From Streptomyces bicolor (lineage in GTDB: Bacteria; Actinomycetota; Actinomycetes; Streptomycetales; Streptomycetaceae): DNA of 64,000 nucleotides. The translations under genes and the position numbers were made by a program. How positions within the stretch are numbered: position 1 is the stretch's first letter; each line of letters begins with the position of its first letter. Below, in pieces: positions 7,911 to 19,456 of this stretch. Under the pieces are notes generated by a model. It was not told the origin of the DNA. It ran no database searches and saw only the letters and a program-made list of their open reading frames with translations. The stretch is taken from assembly GCF_000719285.1 (NCBI RefSeq), contig NZ_JOFS01000036.1:1-64000 (forward strand), in the 5' to 3' direction.

Positions 7911-9656
7911 GTGCAGTTCGAGGTGTGGGCACCGCAGGCCGACCGAGTGACGCTCCATTGTGACGGCGCCACGCGCGCGTTGAAGCGCGATCCCGATCGC
8001 GCGGGATGGTGGTGGGGGGAGGCGGAGGCGCGGGACGGGACGCGGTACGGCTTCGCGCTCGACGACGGCCCCGTGCTGCCCGACCCCCGCTCCCGGCGGC
8101 AGCCGGACGGCCCGGACGGGCTGAGCGCGGTCGTCGACCACGAGCGGTACGCGTGGCGCGGCGAATGGGCCGGGCGCCCGCTGCCGGGCGCGGTGCTGTA
8201 CGAGCTGCACGTGGGCACGTACACGCGCGAGGGCACGCTGGACGCGGCCGCCGGGCGGCTTGAGCATCTCGCCGAACTGGGGGTCACCCACGTCCAGTTG
8301 ATGCCCCTGAATCCCTTCCCCGGGCGGCACGGCTGGGGCTACGAGGGGGTCTCGCTGTGGGCCGTGCACGAGCCGTACGGCGGCCCTGAGGCGCTGAAAC
8401 GCTTCGTCGACCGGGCGCACGAACTGGGCCTGGGCGTGGTCCTCGACGTCGTGCACAACCACTTCGGCCCGTCCGGCAACTACCTGCCCGCCTTCGGGCC
8501 TTATCTCACGGACACGCACCACACCCCCTGGGGTTCCGCCGTCAATCTGGACGCGCCCGGGTCGGACGAGGTACGCGCGTATCTCGTGGAGAGCTCGCTG
8601 GCCTGGCTGCGGGACTACCGGATCGACGGGCTGCGCCTGGACGCGGTGCACGCGCTGGTGGACACGCGCGCGTGCCACTTCCTGGAGGAGCTGTCGACGG
8701 CCGTCGACGCCCTCTCCGCCGACCTGGGCCGGCCGCTGTACCTGATCGCGGAGTCCGACCTGAACGACCCTCGGCTCATCACCGCGCGCGAGGCGGGCGG
8801 TCTCGGTCTGCACGCCCAGTGGAACGACGACTTCCACCACACCCTGCACACCGCGCTGACCGGCGAGTCCCAGGGCTACTACGCCGACTTCGCCCGCGCC
8901 GGCATGGCGGGCCTCGCCAAGACCCTCACCGGCGGCTACTTCCACGACGGCACGTACTCGAGCTTCCGGGGCCGGCGCCACGGGCGCCCCCTGGACCGCA
9001 CGCGTGTGGCGGCGCACCGCCTCCTCGGCTACGTCCAGACCCACGACCAGGTCGGCAACCGCGCCCAGGGCGACCGGCTCGCGGCCTCCCTCTCCCCCGG
9101 TCTGCTGGCCTGCGCGGCCACGCTGACGCTGACCGCGCCGTTCACGCCGATGCTGTTCATGGGCGAGGAGTGGGCGGCGGGCACCCCCTGGCAGTTCTTC
9201 ACCGACCACACCGACCCGGAGCTCGCCGACGCCGTACGGCGGGGCAGGCGGCGGGAGTTCGCGGCGCACGGCTGGGCGGAGGAGGACGTGCCCGACCCGC
9301 AGGACCCGGCGACCCGCGACCGCTCCTGCCTCGACTGGTCCGAGCCGGAGAGTGAACCCCACGCGCGCGTGCTGGCCTGGTACCGCCGTCTCATCGCCCT
9401 GCGCCACGAGCAGCCCGACCTGACGGATCCCGACCTCGCCGACACCAAGGTGGCCTACGACGAGCAGGGGCGATGGCTCGCCTTCCGCCGCGGCGACGTA
9501 CGCGTGGCCGTCAACCTCGCCAAGGAACCGGCGGCGATCCCGCTGGGGCCGCGCCAGGCCGACGTACTGGCCGCGTGGGAGCCCGTGGAGGCGCCCGGCG
9601 CGGACGGGGTGCTGCAGGTTCCCGGGGAGTCGGGCGTGGTGCTGCTGCAGAGGTGA
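7911..9656 (+). CDS. treZ: Malto-oligosyltrehalose trehalohydrolase (TreZ)
   Basis: The 581-residue enzyme cleaves trehalose from maltooligosyltrehalose made by TreY. An N-terminal carbohydrate-binding-like beta domain (FEVWAPQADRVTLHC) precedes a GH13 barrel with DVVHNHFGPSG, GLRLDAVHAL (likely nucleophile Asp244), LIAESDLNDPRL (likely acid Glu281) and QTHDQVGNRAQGDR (Asp379). TreZ-typical LFMGEEW and a C-terminal beta domain follow. The GTG at 7911 is preceded by GAAGGGGAAC. Its separation from treY by two peptidase genes, an inhibitor and an FHA gene is unusual, because the two enzymes act in sequence. Confidence 0.95.
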   Translation: MQFEVWAPQADRVTLHCDGATRALKRDPDRAGWWWGEAEARDGTRYGFALDDGPVLPDPRSRRQPDGPDGLSAVVDHERYAWRGEWAGRPLPGAVLYELHVGTYTREGTLDAAAGRLEHLAELGVTHVQLMPLNPFPGRHGWGYEGVSLWAVHEPYGGPEALKRFVDRAHELGLGVVLDVVHNHFGPSGNYLPAFGPYLTDTHHTPWGSAVNLDAPGSDEVRAYLVESSLAWLRDYRIDGLRLDAVHALVDTRACHFLEELSTAVDALSADLGRPLYLIAESDLNDPRLITAREAGGLGLHAQWNDDFHHTLHTALTGESQGYYADFARAGMAGLAKTLTGGYFHDGTYSSFRGRRHGRPLDRTRVAAHRLLGYVQTHDQVGNRAQGDRLAASLSPGLLACAATLTLTAPFTPMLFMGEEWAAGTPWQFFTDHTDPELADAVRRGRRREFAAHGWAEEDVPDPQDPATRDRSCLDWSEPESEPHARVLAWYRRLIALRHEQPDLTDPDLADTKVAYDEQGRWLAFRRGDVRVAVNLAKEPAAIPLGPRQADVLAAWEPVEAPGADGVLQVPGESGVVLLQR

Positions 9657-9711
9657 CGAGGGCTGTCGGACGCGGTGAGGGACGGGGACTGCCAGGCGGG
9701 GTTCGGGGCTG

Positions 9712-10662
9712 TCAGAGCTCCTCGGCCCCGTCCTCCTCGTCCTCCCTGAGCTCCGTCACCCGCTCCAGCAGAATCGCCTCCCACGCGTGGCGAAGCCGAA
9801 CCCTCAGCAAGGGCAGTGGCGTCTCGCCCTTGCCGTCGAGGCGTTCCGCGAGGTGGACGACCGAGTCGCAGCGGGCGAGCCAGAGGCCGCGCAGGCAGGG
9901 GCGGGCGCCGTAGCCGGCGAGGGTGGCGGCGCGGACGGCGGCCGGGGAGCCGACGGCGAGGGCGAGGCCGGCGATGTCCTCGGCGGGGTCGCCGACGACG
10001 GTGTCGGCCCAGCCGAGGACTCCGCGCACCCGCCCGTCGGAGCTGACGACGAGGTGGTCGCCGGTGAGGGCATGGTGGACGAGGACCGAGGTGCCGGGCT
10101 GGGCCGCGAGTTGCACGGCGGCGGGCTGGGTGAGCTGGCGCAGGCGGGCGGCGTCGAACTCGTCGGCGGCGGCGAGGCGCCCGGCGGCGCGTTCGGCGGA
10201 CCGGCGCAGGGCCTCCAGGGAGCGCGGGGCTGCGCGCGGCACGCCGAGCGTCTCGGCCTGCCGCACCGGGACCTCGCGCAGGCCCGTGAGCAGGCCGGCC
10301 AGGTCCGCCTCGCCGACCGCCGACACATCGTGCTGCGCACCCGACCCGCCGGGCACCTTGGTGTCGAGGGTGTAGGTCAGCCCGGGCGCCCACTCGCCGT
10401 ACGCGACGCTCGTCGGGAGCGCGACCGGGACGTGCGGGCGGACGAGGTCGCGCAGGCGCAGTTCGCGGCGCTGGCGGACGGCGGCCTCACGGCCGGGGGC
10501 CAGGCGCAGCACATGGCGCGTGCCGACCCACCAGGTGGCGGGTTCGGCGCCCGCTGAGGCGGGCCGGACGTCGGGGCCGGCCGAGTCGGCCACGCTGTCC
10601 TTGAGCAGGGAACGGACCAGTCGGCGGACGGTGTCCGCGGTGGGTGTCGGTGCCTGGGTCAT
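9712..10662 (-). CDS. Aminoglycoside phosphotransferase-fold protein, catalytic residues replaced
   Basis: The 316-residue protein resembles the APH/choline-kinase fold: an N-lobe with WWVGTRHVLRLAP and a C-lobe with LVHHALTGDHLVV followed by RGVLGWADTVVGDPAEDI. In active family members the first motif reads HxDLxxxN and the second IDWxD. Here the catalytic Asp is Ala (HHAL), the metal-binding Asn is Asp or His, and the second Asp is Gly (LGWAD). It is therefore probably a pseudokinase or binding protein rather than a resistance enzyme. It is convergent with treZ and about 60 bp downstream of the Xaa-Pro peptidase gene start region, facing the same way. Confidence 0.75.
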   Translation of the reverse strand: MTQAPTPTADTVRRLVRSLLKDSVADSAGPDVRPASAGAEPATWWVGTRHVLRLAPGREAAVRQRRELRLRDLVRPHVPVALPTSVAYGEWAPGLTYTLDTKVPGGSGAQHDVSAVGEADLAGLLTGLREVPVRQAETLGVPRAAPRSLEALRRSAERAAGRLAAADEFDAARLRQLTQPAAVQLAAQPGTSVLVHHALTGDHLVVSSDGRVRGVLGWADTVVGDPAEDIAGLALAVGSPAAVRAATLAGYGARPCLRGLWLARCDSVVHLAERLDGKGETPLPLLRVRLRHAWEAILLERVTELREDEEDGAEEL

Positions 10663-10723
10663 GGTCGCGCCGTTGTCGCTCGGGGGTCTACGGGGGCTCC
10701 TTGCTCCGGGATCGGTCGCCGGG

Positions 10724-11851
10724 TCAGTCCACTATGACCATCTCGCGGGTGGTGTCGTTGAGGCGCCGGCCGCCGTCCTCGGTGACCGTCACGATGTCCT
10801 CGATGCGCACTCCGAAGCGGCCCGGCAGGTAGACGCCGGGCTCCACGGAGAAGCACATGCCGGGCACCAGGGGCTGCTCCTCGCCCTCGATCATGTACGG
10901 CGGCTCGTGCGTGGTGACGCCGATGCCGTGCCCGGTGCGGTGGATGAAGTGCTCGCCGTACCCGGCGTCCTCGATGACCGCGCGGGCGGCCCGGTCGACG
11001 TCCTGGCAGGCGGCTCCGGGCCGTACCGCGCCGAAGCCCGCCTCCTGGGCCTCGCGCACCAGGTCGTGGACCCGGCGCTCCTCCTCGGTGGGTTCGCCGA
11101 CGTGGACGGTGCGGGAGGTGTCGGAGCCGTAGCCGTCCTTCAGACCGCCGAAGTCGAGGACGACCATGTCGCCGCGTTCGATCACCCGGTCGCCGGCCTC
11201 GTGGTGCGGGTTGGCGCCGTTGGGGCCGGAGGCGACGATGACGAAGTCGACCTGGGCGTGGCCGAAGCGCCGCAGCAGGTGGGCGAGGTCGGCGGCGACC
11301 TCGGACTCGCGTCGGCCGCCGAAGGGAACCTTCCGGATCTCCTCGAACGTTGCGTCTGCGGCCGCTCCCGCGGCCGCCAACAGCTCCAGCTCTGCCGCGT
11401 CCTTGACGGCCCGCAGCATCGGCAGGGCGTCGGTGAGGGAGGCGTACGAGGTGCCGGGGAGTGTCCTCTGGAGCGCCAGCAGGTGCATCGCCCAGGCGTT
11501 GTCGCTGATGCCGAACCGGCCGCCCGTGTCCAGGAGGGCGGCGGTGGCGGCGTAGGGGTCCTGGCCGTCGGTCCAGTCGCGCAGGGTCAGGCCGGGCGCG
11601 CCGACCGCCTTCGCGGCGTCGGGGGCCTCCAGGGCGGGGACGACGAGGACGGGGTCCCGGCCGGGGGTGAGGACCAGCAGGGTGAGCCGCTCGGTCTCGG
11701 CGGGGGGCGTGTAGCCGGTGAGCCAGGCCAGGTCGGGGCCTGGTGCCACCAGGAGCCCGGCCAGCCCGGCGTCCGCGGCGGTCCGCGCGGCACGTGCCAT
11801 ACGGGCTTTGTAGTCGTCGGCGGTGAAGGGCGCGGGTGCGGTGCCGGTCAT
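10724..11851 (-). CDS. M24 Xaa-Pro aminopeptidase/dipeptidase
   Basis: The 375-residue cytoplasmic metallopeptidase has a creatinase-like N-terminal domain (to about residue 150) and a pita-bread domain. All five dinuclear metal ligands can be placed: VLDFGG, GSDTSRT, HRTGHGIGV, SVEPGVY and RIEDIV. It should release residues before proline from peptides. The ATG at 11851 begins MTGTAPAPF. It faces the same way as the LysE and PDZ genes to its right, but 120 bp separates it from LysE, so separate transcription is likely. Confidence 0.9.
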   Translation of the reverse strand: MTGTAPAPFTADDYKARMARAARTAADAGLAGLLVAPGPDLAWLTGYTPPAETERLTLLVLTPGRDPVLVVPALEAPDAAKAVGAPGLTLRDWTDGQDPYAATAALLDTGGRFGISDNAWAMHLLALQRTLPGTSYASLTDALPMLRAVKDAAELELLAAAGAAADATFEEIRKVPFGGRRESEVAADLAHLLRRFGHAQVDFVIVASGPNGANPHHEAGDRVIERGDMVVLDFGGLKDGYGSDTSRTVHVGEPTEEERRVHDLVREAQEAGFGAVRPGAACQDVDRAARAVIEDAGYGEHFIHRTGHGIGVTTHEPPYMIEGEEQPLVPGMCFSVEPGVYLPGRFGVRIEDIVTVTEDGGRRLNDTTREMVIVD

Positions 11852-11971
11852 CCGGGCCTCCCTGGGCGCGTGAAAGGACTACGGGCAGCATCCTGCCCGT
11901 ACGGAGGGGGCGGCGCGAGCCGGTCGGCGGGGCTTTCGGACGACTCGCCGGGAGGCGGACCGGGCATGGCG

Positions 11972-12592
11972 TCAGCCGTCCAGTGCCATACGGGCGCCGA
12001 GGAGCAGCAGCACGCCGCCGGAGACCTGTTCCAGGCGCCGGCGCATGCCCGCGCGGGACAGCACGGCCTTCATCCGGCCGACGAACCACACGTACAGGCC
12101 GTAGTAGCCGACCTCGTAGACGGCCCACAGCGCGGCGAGGCCGACCATGGTCGGCAGGTGCGGGGCGCCCTCCGGCACGAACTGCGGCAGGAAGGACATG
12201 GCGAAGACGGCCGCCTTGGGGTTGGCGAGATTGAGCAGCAGCCCGCCGCGGTAGGAGGCCCAGCCGCTCTTCGGGGCGCCCTGCCACGCGATGTCTTCCG
12301 CCCCCTTGGCCCGGCGCGCCGCGCGCAGCGCCTGGACGCCGAAGCCGACGAGCACCACCGCGCCGACGATCCGCATCACGTCGTACGCCACCTCGGAGGC
12401 CGTCAGCAGCGCGGTCAGGCCGAACGCGGCGACGACGCCCCAGACGAAGACGCCGGTCTCGTTGCCGAGGACGGTCAGGAACCCGGAGCGCCTGCTCTGC
12501 AGGGACTGCTTGATGATGAGCACGGTGCTGGGCCCGGGCGAGGCGGCGACGAGGGTACAGGCCCCCAGGAAGGCGATGAGGGTGGTCGGCAT
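11972..12592 (-). CDS. LysE family amino-acid exporter
   Basis: The 206-residue membrane protein has six predicted transmembrane segments and the family start MPTTLIAFLGACTLVAASPGPSTVLI, with the PGP motif in the first helix, plus NLANPKAAVF in the third. LysE/RhtB proteins export amino acids or related solutes. The frame stays open a long way upstream, but the preceding sequence is Arg/Pro-rich shadow of other genes; the ATG at 12592 is the family-like start. The specific substrate cannot be told. Confidence 0.88.
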   Translation of the reverse strand: MPTTLIAFLGACTLVAASPGPSTVLIIKQSLQSRRSGFLTVLGNETGVFVWGVVAAFGLTALLTASEVAYDVMRIVGAVVLVGFGVQALRAARRAKGAEDIAWQGAPKSGWASYRGGLLLNLANPKAAVFAMSFLPQFVPEGAPHLPTMVGLAALWAVYEVGYYGLYVWFVGRMKAVLSRAGMRRRLEQVSGGVLLLLGARMALDG

Positions 12593-12663
12593 GGGGTCAT
12601 CGTGGCCCTGTCGGCGGGACGTGGCGAGTGGTTTTCGCGTACCCGCCCAGGTGTGCGGGGCGG

Positions 12664-13263
12664 TCAGGTGACGACGCCCGGGACCACCGTCAGCTGCTGG
12701 TAGCCGCCGCTGCGGTGGCGCACTGTCAGGACGGCCTGGTGGCCCGGGCGGGCCCCGGCCACGGCTCTCGCCAGGTCGGCGGCCGAGTCGACACGGGTCT
12801 TGTCGAACGCGAGGACGACGTCGCCCCGGACCAGGCCCGCCGCATATCCGGGGCCGGGCACGTGGACGCCGACGATCAGGGCACCCGGCTTCTCGGCGTC
12901 CACGGCCTCCACGCCGAGGGTCGCGACGGCGGCGGGAGTCGGCGAGGGCGCCGGCGCCTGGGACCCGGTGGCCGAGGGACCGGGTCGTGGGGAGGTGGCC
13001 GGGCTTCCGGGGGCGCTCGGCCCCGCCTGGTGCCGCAGCTCGGCGAGTCGGCTCATGGCGATCACCGTGGCCCCCATCGTGCCGAGCCCGACCCCGGACA
13101 GGACCAGGACCAGCCCGGCCAGCAGTGCGAGCAGCAGGGTCGTGAGCCGTCGGCCGCGTCGAGGGGGCGCGGCGTGCGGGCGCCGCGCGCCGGGGCCCGC
13201 ACCGGCGCCGTCGCCGGGCCCCTGACCAGGCATGGGCTTGGGTCGCAACGCAGTCTGTTCCAT
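12664..13263 (-). CDS. Membrane-anchored PDZ domain protein
   Basis: The 199-residue protein has a basic, Pro/Gly-rich N-terminus, one transmembrane helix (about residues 40-68), a Ser/Pro-rich linker (80-112) and a PDZ domain to the end with GLVRGDVVLAFDKTRVDSAADL. This is the topology of the PDZ end of HtrA/DegP or S2P-type proteins but without a protease domain, so it may recruit partners at the outer face of the membrane. The LysE gene starts 71 bp downstream in the same direction. Confidence 0.8.
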   Translation of the reverse strand: MEQTALRPKPMPGQGPGDGAGAGPGARRPHAAPPRRGRRLTTLLLALLAGLVLVLSGVGLGTMGATVIAMSRLAELRHQAGPSAPGSPATSPRPGPSATGSQAPAPSPTPAAVATLGVEAVDAEKPGALIVGVHVPGPGYAAGLVRGDVVLAFDKTRVDSAADLARAVAGARPGHQAVLTVRHRSGGYQQLTVVPGVVT

Positions 13264-13328
13264 CGGATCGCCTCCGCCTGGTGACTACCCTGCGCACCGG
13301 CGCACAACGAGCCACGATCGAGTGAGAC

Positions 13329-13341
13329 TGACCAGTGGTCA
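13329..13341. promoter_or_regulatory. Palindrome TGACCAGTGGTCA upstream of the PDZ gene
   Basis: Six-base arms around one G lie about 70 bp before the PDZ protein start. On the minus strand they overlap a TTGACC that could be the -35 box, with a weak GATCGT 17 nt downstream. This is a likely operator. Confidence 0.4.
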
Positions 13342-13424
13342 ACAGCGGGAAGCCATAGGCGTCACGACGGAAACGGGACGTCAGGGAGGGTGGCGGGAAG
13401 GGTGCGGAGGGCCGGGCCCGTGTC

Positions 13425-14291
13425 TCACGTCCGTTCGGTCAGCGCCTCCGCGACCGCAGCCGCGGCTCCCCCGAGCGGCCCCGCGTACACCAGTTCCGTC
13501 CGGTGCACGACACGTGGCTCCGTGACGGGTACGGCGACCGTGCCGGGCACGCCGGTGGCCGCCGGGCGTGGCAGCAGGGTCAGGCCGTGACCTGCCGCGG
13601 CCAGGGCGGTGAGGGCGCGGACGTCGGTGCCCTCGATGCGCAGGGCGGGTCGGAAGCCGTGGCCTCCGTTGGCGGCCCGGAGGTGGGCGAGCGGCAGGCC
13701 CGCGTCGGGGGCGTCCAGCCAGCGGGCGTCGGTCAGGTCGCCGAGGCGCACCCCGGGGCGCCGGGCGAGCGGGTGGGTGTCGGGCAGGAGGACGCAGACC
13801 GGTTCCTCCGCCACGCCGTACGTGGTCAGCGGTGCCACGTCCGGCAGTCGCAGCGGGTCGCTGGGGGCGGCCAGGCCGTCCACCAGGCCGAGGTCGGCCG
13901 TACCGGTGGCGACGGCCGCCGGGATCTCGTCGCGGGGCAGGACGCGCAGGGTCACCCCGGAGGCCGGGAGCGCGGCGAGGATGCGTGGTCCGAGCGCGGT
14001 CGACGAGGCAGCGAGGATCAGCCCGTGAGCGGGTGCGGCCGCCATCCGTACGACATCCGCTCGGGCAGCCTCCAGGCGGAGCAACAGGGGGCCCGCGTGC
14101 TCCAGGAGCCGTTCGCCGGCCGCCGTGGGCGCGACGGGGCGGCGGCTGAGCAGCGGGGCGCCGAGGTCCTGTTCGAGCGCGGCGATGTGCTGGGACACCG
14201 CCGACTGGGTGTAGCCCAGCTCGCGAGCGGCCTCGGAGAACGAGGCGAGGCGGGCGACGGTGACGTAGGTGCGCAGCAGATGCGGGTCCAT
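13425..14291 (-). CDS. LysR family transcriptional regulator
   Basis: The product has about 288 residues. The winged helix-turn-helix is at the N-terminus (DPHLLRTYVTVARLASFSEAA, with the recognition helix TQSAVSQHIAALE), followed by a co-inducer-binding domain from about residue 85. In-frame ATGs also exist at 14303 and 14315; 14291 gives the standard LysR length before the HTH, although GAGGTG favours 14303. It is divergent from the amidotransferase-like gene at 14386, the usual arrangement for a LysR regulator and its target, so that gene is the first candidate for control. Confidence 0.9.
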   Translation of the reverse strand: MDPHLLRTYVTVARLASFSEAARELGYTQSAVSQHIAALEQDLGAPLLSRRPVAPTAAGERLLEHAGPLLLRLEAARADVVRMAAAPAHGLILAASSTALGPRILAALPASGVTLRVLPRDEIPAAVATGTADLGLVDGLAAPSDPLRLPDVAPLTTYGVAEEPVCVLLPDTHPLARRPGVRLGDLTDARWLDAPDAGLPLAHLRAANGGHGFRPALRIEGTDVRALTALAAAGHGLTLLPRPAATGVPGTVAVPVTEPRVVHRTELVYAGPLGGAAAAVAEALTERT

Positions 14292-14385
14292 GGGCGACAG
14301 CATCCCGCACCTCATCAGCTCTGCTTATCGAGTGTGCAGAAATCATCGTTGGACGTGAACTCGGGGCCGCGCCGAGGATGAGCCC

Positions 14386-15120
14386 ATGACGAACACCGCC
14401 GCCCGGACGGCCAGGCTCGCCCTGGTCGGGGACCGCTCCCCCAACGTCGCCTCGCACACGCGTGTGCCCCTCGTGCTGGACGCCCTCGCCCAACGCGACC
14501 GGCTCGTCCTCGACGCCTACTGGATCCCGTCGCAGGACGCGGCGGCCGACGGCGCAGTGCGCGGCTTCGACGCCGTGTGGGTGCTGCCGGGCAGCCCGTA
14601 CCGCAGCGAGGCGGGTGTGCTGGCCGCGATCCGCACCGCGCGCGAGGAGGGCATCCCGTACCTCGGCACGTGCGGCGGCTTCCAGCACGCGCTCCTCGAG
14701 TACGCCCGCGACGTGTGCGGGCTGACCCGCGTCGCCCACGCCGAGAACGACCCCGACGCCGACGACTTCCTCATCGAACCCCTGGCCTGCTCGCTGGTCG
14801 GCCATGAGGCGGTGGTGCGGATCGAGCCCGGCTCGCTCGCCCAGTCGGTGATCGGCTCGGAGCGGACCGTCGAACGGTACTTCTGCGCCTACGGCCCGTC
14901 CCGACACCTCGACACCCTCCGCGCGCACGGACTGCGCTTCTCCGGGCACGACGAGGACGGCCACGTCCGGATCGCCGAACTGCCCGGCCACCCCTTCTTC
15001 CTGGCCTCGCTCTTCCAGCCGGAGCTGTCCGGCGACGGCTCGCGCCCGCATCCGATGGTCCGGGCGCTGGCGCGAGCCGCGGTCGAGCACGCGGCAGGGA
15101 AGGCCACCACGCGCGCGTGA
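14386..15120 (+). CDS. CTP synthase-like glutamine amidotransferase domain protein
   Basis: The 244-residue protein has a class I glutamine amidotransferase fold related to the C-terminal half of CTP synthase: LALVGDRSPNVASHTRVP at the start, LPGSPYRS, and the nucleophile elbow YLGTCGGFQHAL. The acylating Cys is thus present. The usual later His-x-Glu is less clear (FQPELSG lies in that region). There is no synthetase domain, so it is either a stand-alone amidase or a partner of an unknown enzyme. It is divergent from LysR. Its last codons lie within one CACGCGCGCGTG palindrome. Confidence 0.8.
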   Translation: MTNTAARTARLALVGDRSPNVASHTRVPLVLDALAQRDRLVLDAYWIPSQDAAADGAVRGFDAVWVLPGSPYRSEAGVLAAIRTAREEGIPYLGTCGGFQHALLEYARDVCGLTRVAHAENDPDADDFLIEPLACSLVGHEAVVRIEPGSLAQSVIGSERTVERYFCAYGPSRHLDTLRAHGLRFSGHDEDGHVRIAELPGHPFFLASLFQPELSGDGSRPHPMVRALARAAVEHAAGKATTRA

Positions 15121-15135
15121 CGTGCGGTCCGCACG
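15121..15135. terminator. Hairpin after the amidotransferase-like gene
   Basis: CGTGCGG and CCGCACG are perfect 7-bp arms around a single T, directly after the stop codon and between convergent genes. A near-palindromic ACGCGCGCGT follows at 15145. Without a T-run it would be a GC-hairpin terminator at best. Confidence 0.35.
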
Positions 15136-15157
15136 GGACGCGTCACGCGCGCGTACG

Positions 15158-15382
15158 TCAGCCCGTGTGGCCCTCCCCGTGGCCGCCGTGCCCGCCACCG
15201 TGGTCGAACTTCAGCGCCTCCGCGGGCATGACGACGAAGGGCCGCATCATGCCCATGTCCTCGTGCTCGAGGAGGTGGCAGTGGCACATGAACCGGCCGT
15301 AGGCGCCGTCGAACTTCCCCATCAGGCGCAGCATCTGGTCGCCGGGTACCTGCAGCTCGCCGTTGTCGAGCGGCCTCTTCTC
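15158..15382 (-). pseudogene. C-terminal remnant of a multicopper oxidase
   Basis: The minus-strand frame contains only the last copper-binding part of a multicopper oxidase: [19 protein letters not shown], then [19 protein letters not shown], which holds the HCHxxxHxxxGM ligands of the type 1 and type 3 copper sites. It ends in a His/Gly-rich tail. A complete enzyme needs about 400-500 residues upstream. Here homology stops near codon 75 of a 147-codon frame and the preceding residues are unlike any cupredoxin. The missing part is not nearby, so this is a truncated relic, possibly created when the gene at 15600 was placed here. Confidence 0.7.
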
Positions 15383-15599
15383 CCTGTCGGGCTCCGTGTC
15401 GCTGTCCGTGAACCTCTCGATGATGTCGGTCAAGGTCGAACACCCCCGTGTGTTCTCGTTGTCTGTTCCCCTCACCCCAGAAGACTCGCCGCGCACCGCC
15501 GAAGTTCCGGGAACATCCCGTTCCGTACGAAAAGTTTCGGAGACGGATCCGGAGGCCGGAGGAAGTCCGTTGTCAGTGCTGACTGTTACGTTCTGTGAC

Positions 15600-19287
<3,688 letters not shown>

Positions 19288-19456
19288 CTACCCCTGGGCC
19301 CCAACCGGCATCCGCCGCGCGGGACATGATCACACCATCGCGTGAATCACGGGTGAATCCGGGAGTTCTCGGCGGGCCTTGCGGCGTTCATCTCTACGCG
19401 CGCAGACTTTTCGAGCTTCATGTGTCCCCCTGTGTCCCTCCCGCACCGGAGTCGCG

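Larger units (their letters stand above)
1167..15155. repeat. Recurrent 12-bp palindrome CACGCGCGCGTG
   Basis: Exact copies of the self-complementary 12-mer start at 1167, 3264, 5082, 7781, 8663, 9360 and 15108, with one more at 54445. Copies with one mismatch start at 7970 and 15144. Some lie inside treY and treZ and some in intergenic DNA or gene ends (5082, 7781, 15108/15144, 54445). Base composition alone predicts far less than one copy in 64 kb. I do not recognise it as a known element. The coordinates enclose the cluster, not one continuous repeat. Confidence 0.7.

Noticed and set aside
9712..10662. An aminoglycoside resistance gene
   Set aside because: The catalytic Asp and the metal-binding Asp are both replaced.
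10520..12703. A 727-codon plus-strand frame opposite the Xaa-Pro peptidase and LysE genes
   Set aside because: Both antisense genes have strong family motifs; this frame has none.
13381..15198. A 605-codon minus-strand frame
   Set aside because: It overlaps the LysR gene in another frame and the amidotransferase-like gene on the opposite strand, and has low-complexity Arg/Pro/Gly content.
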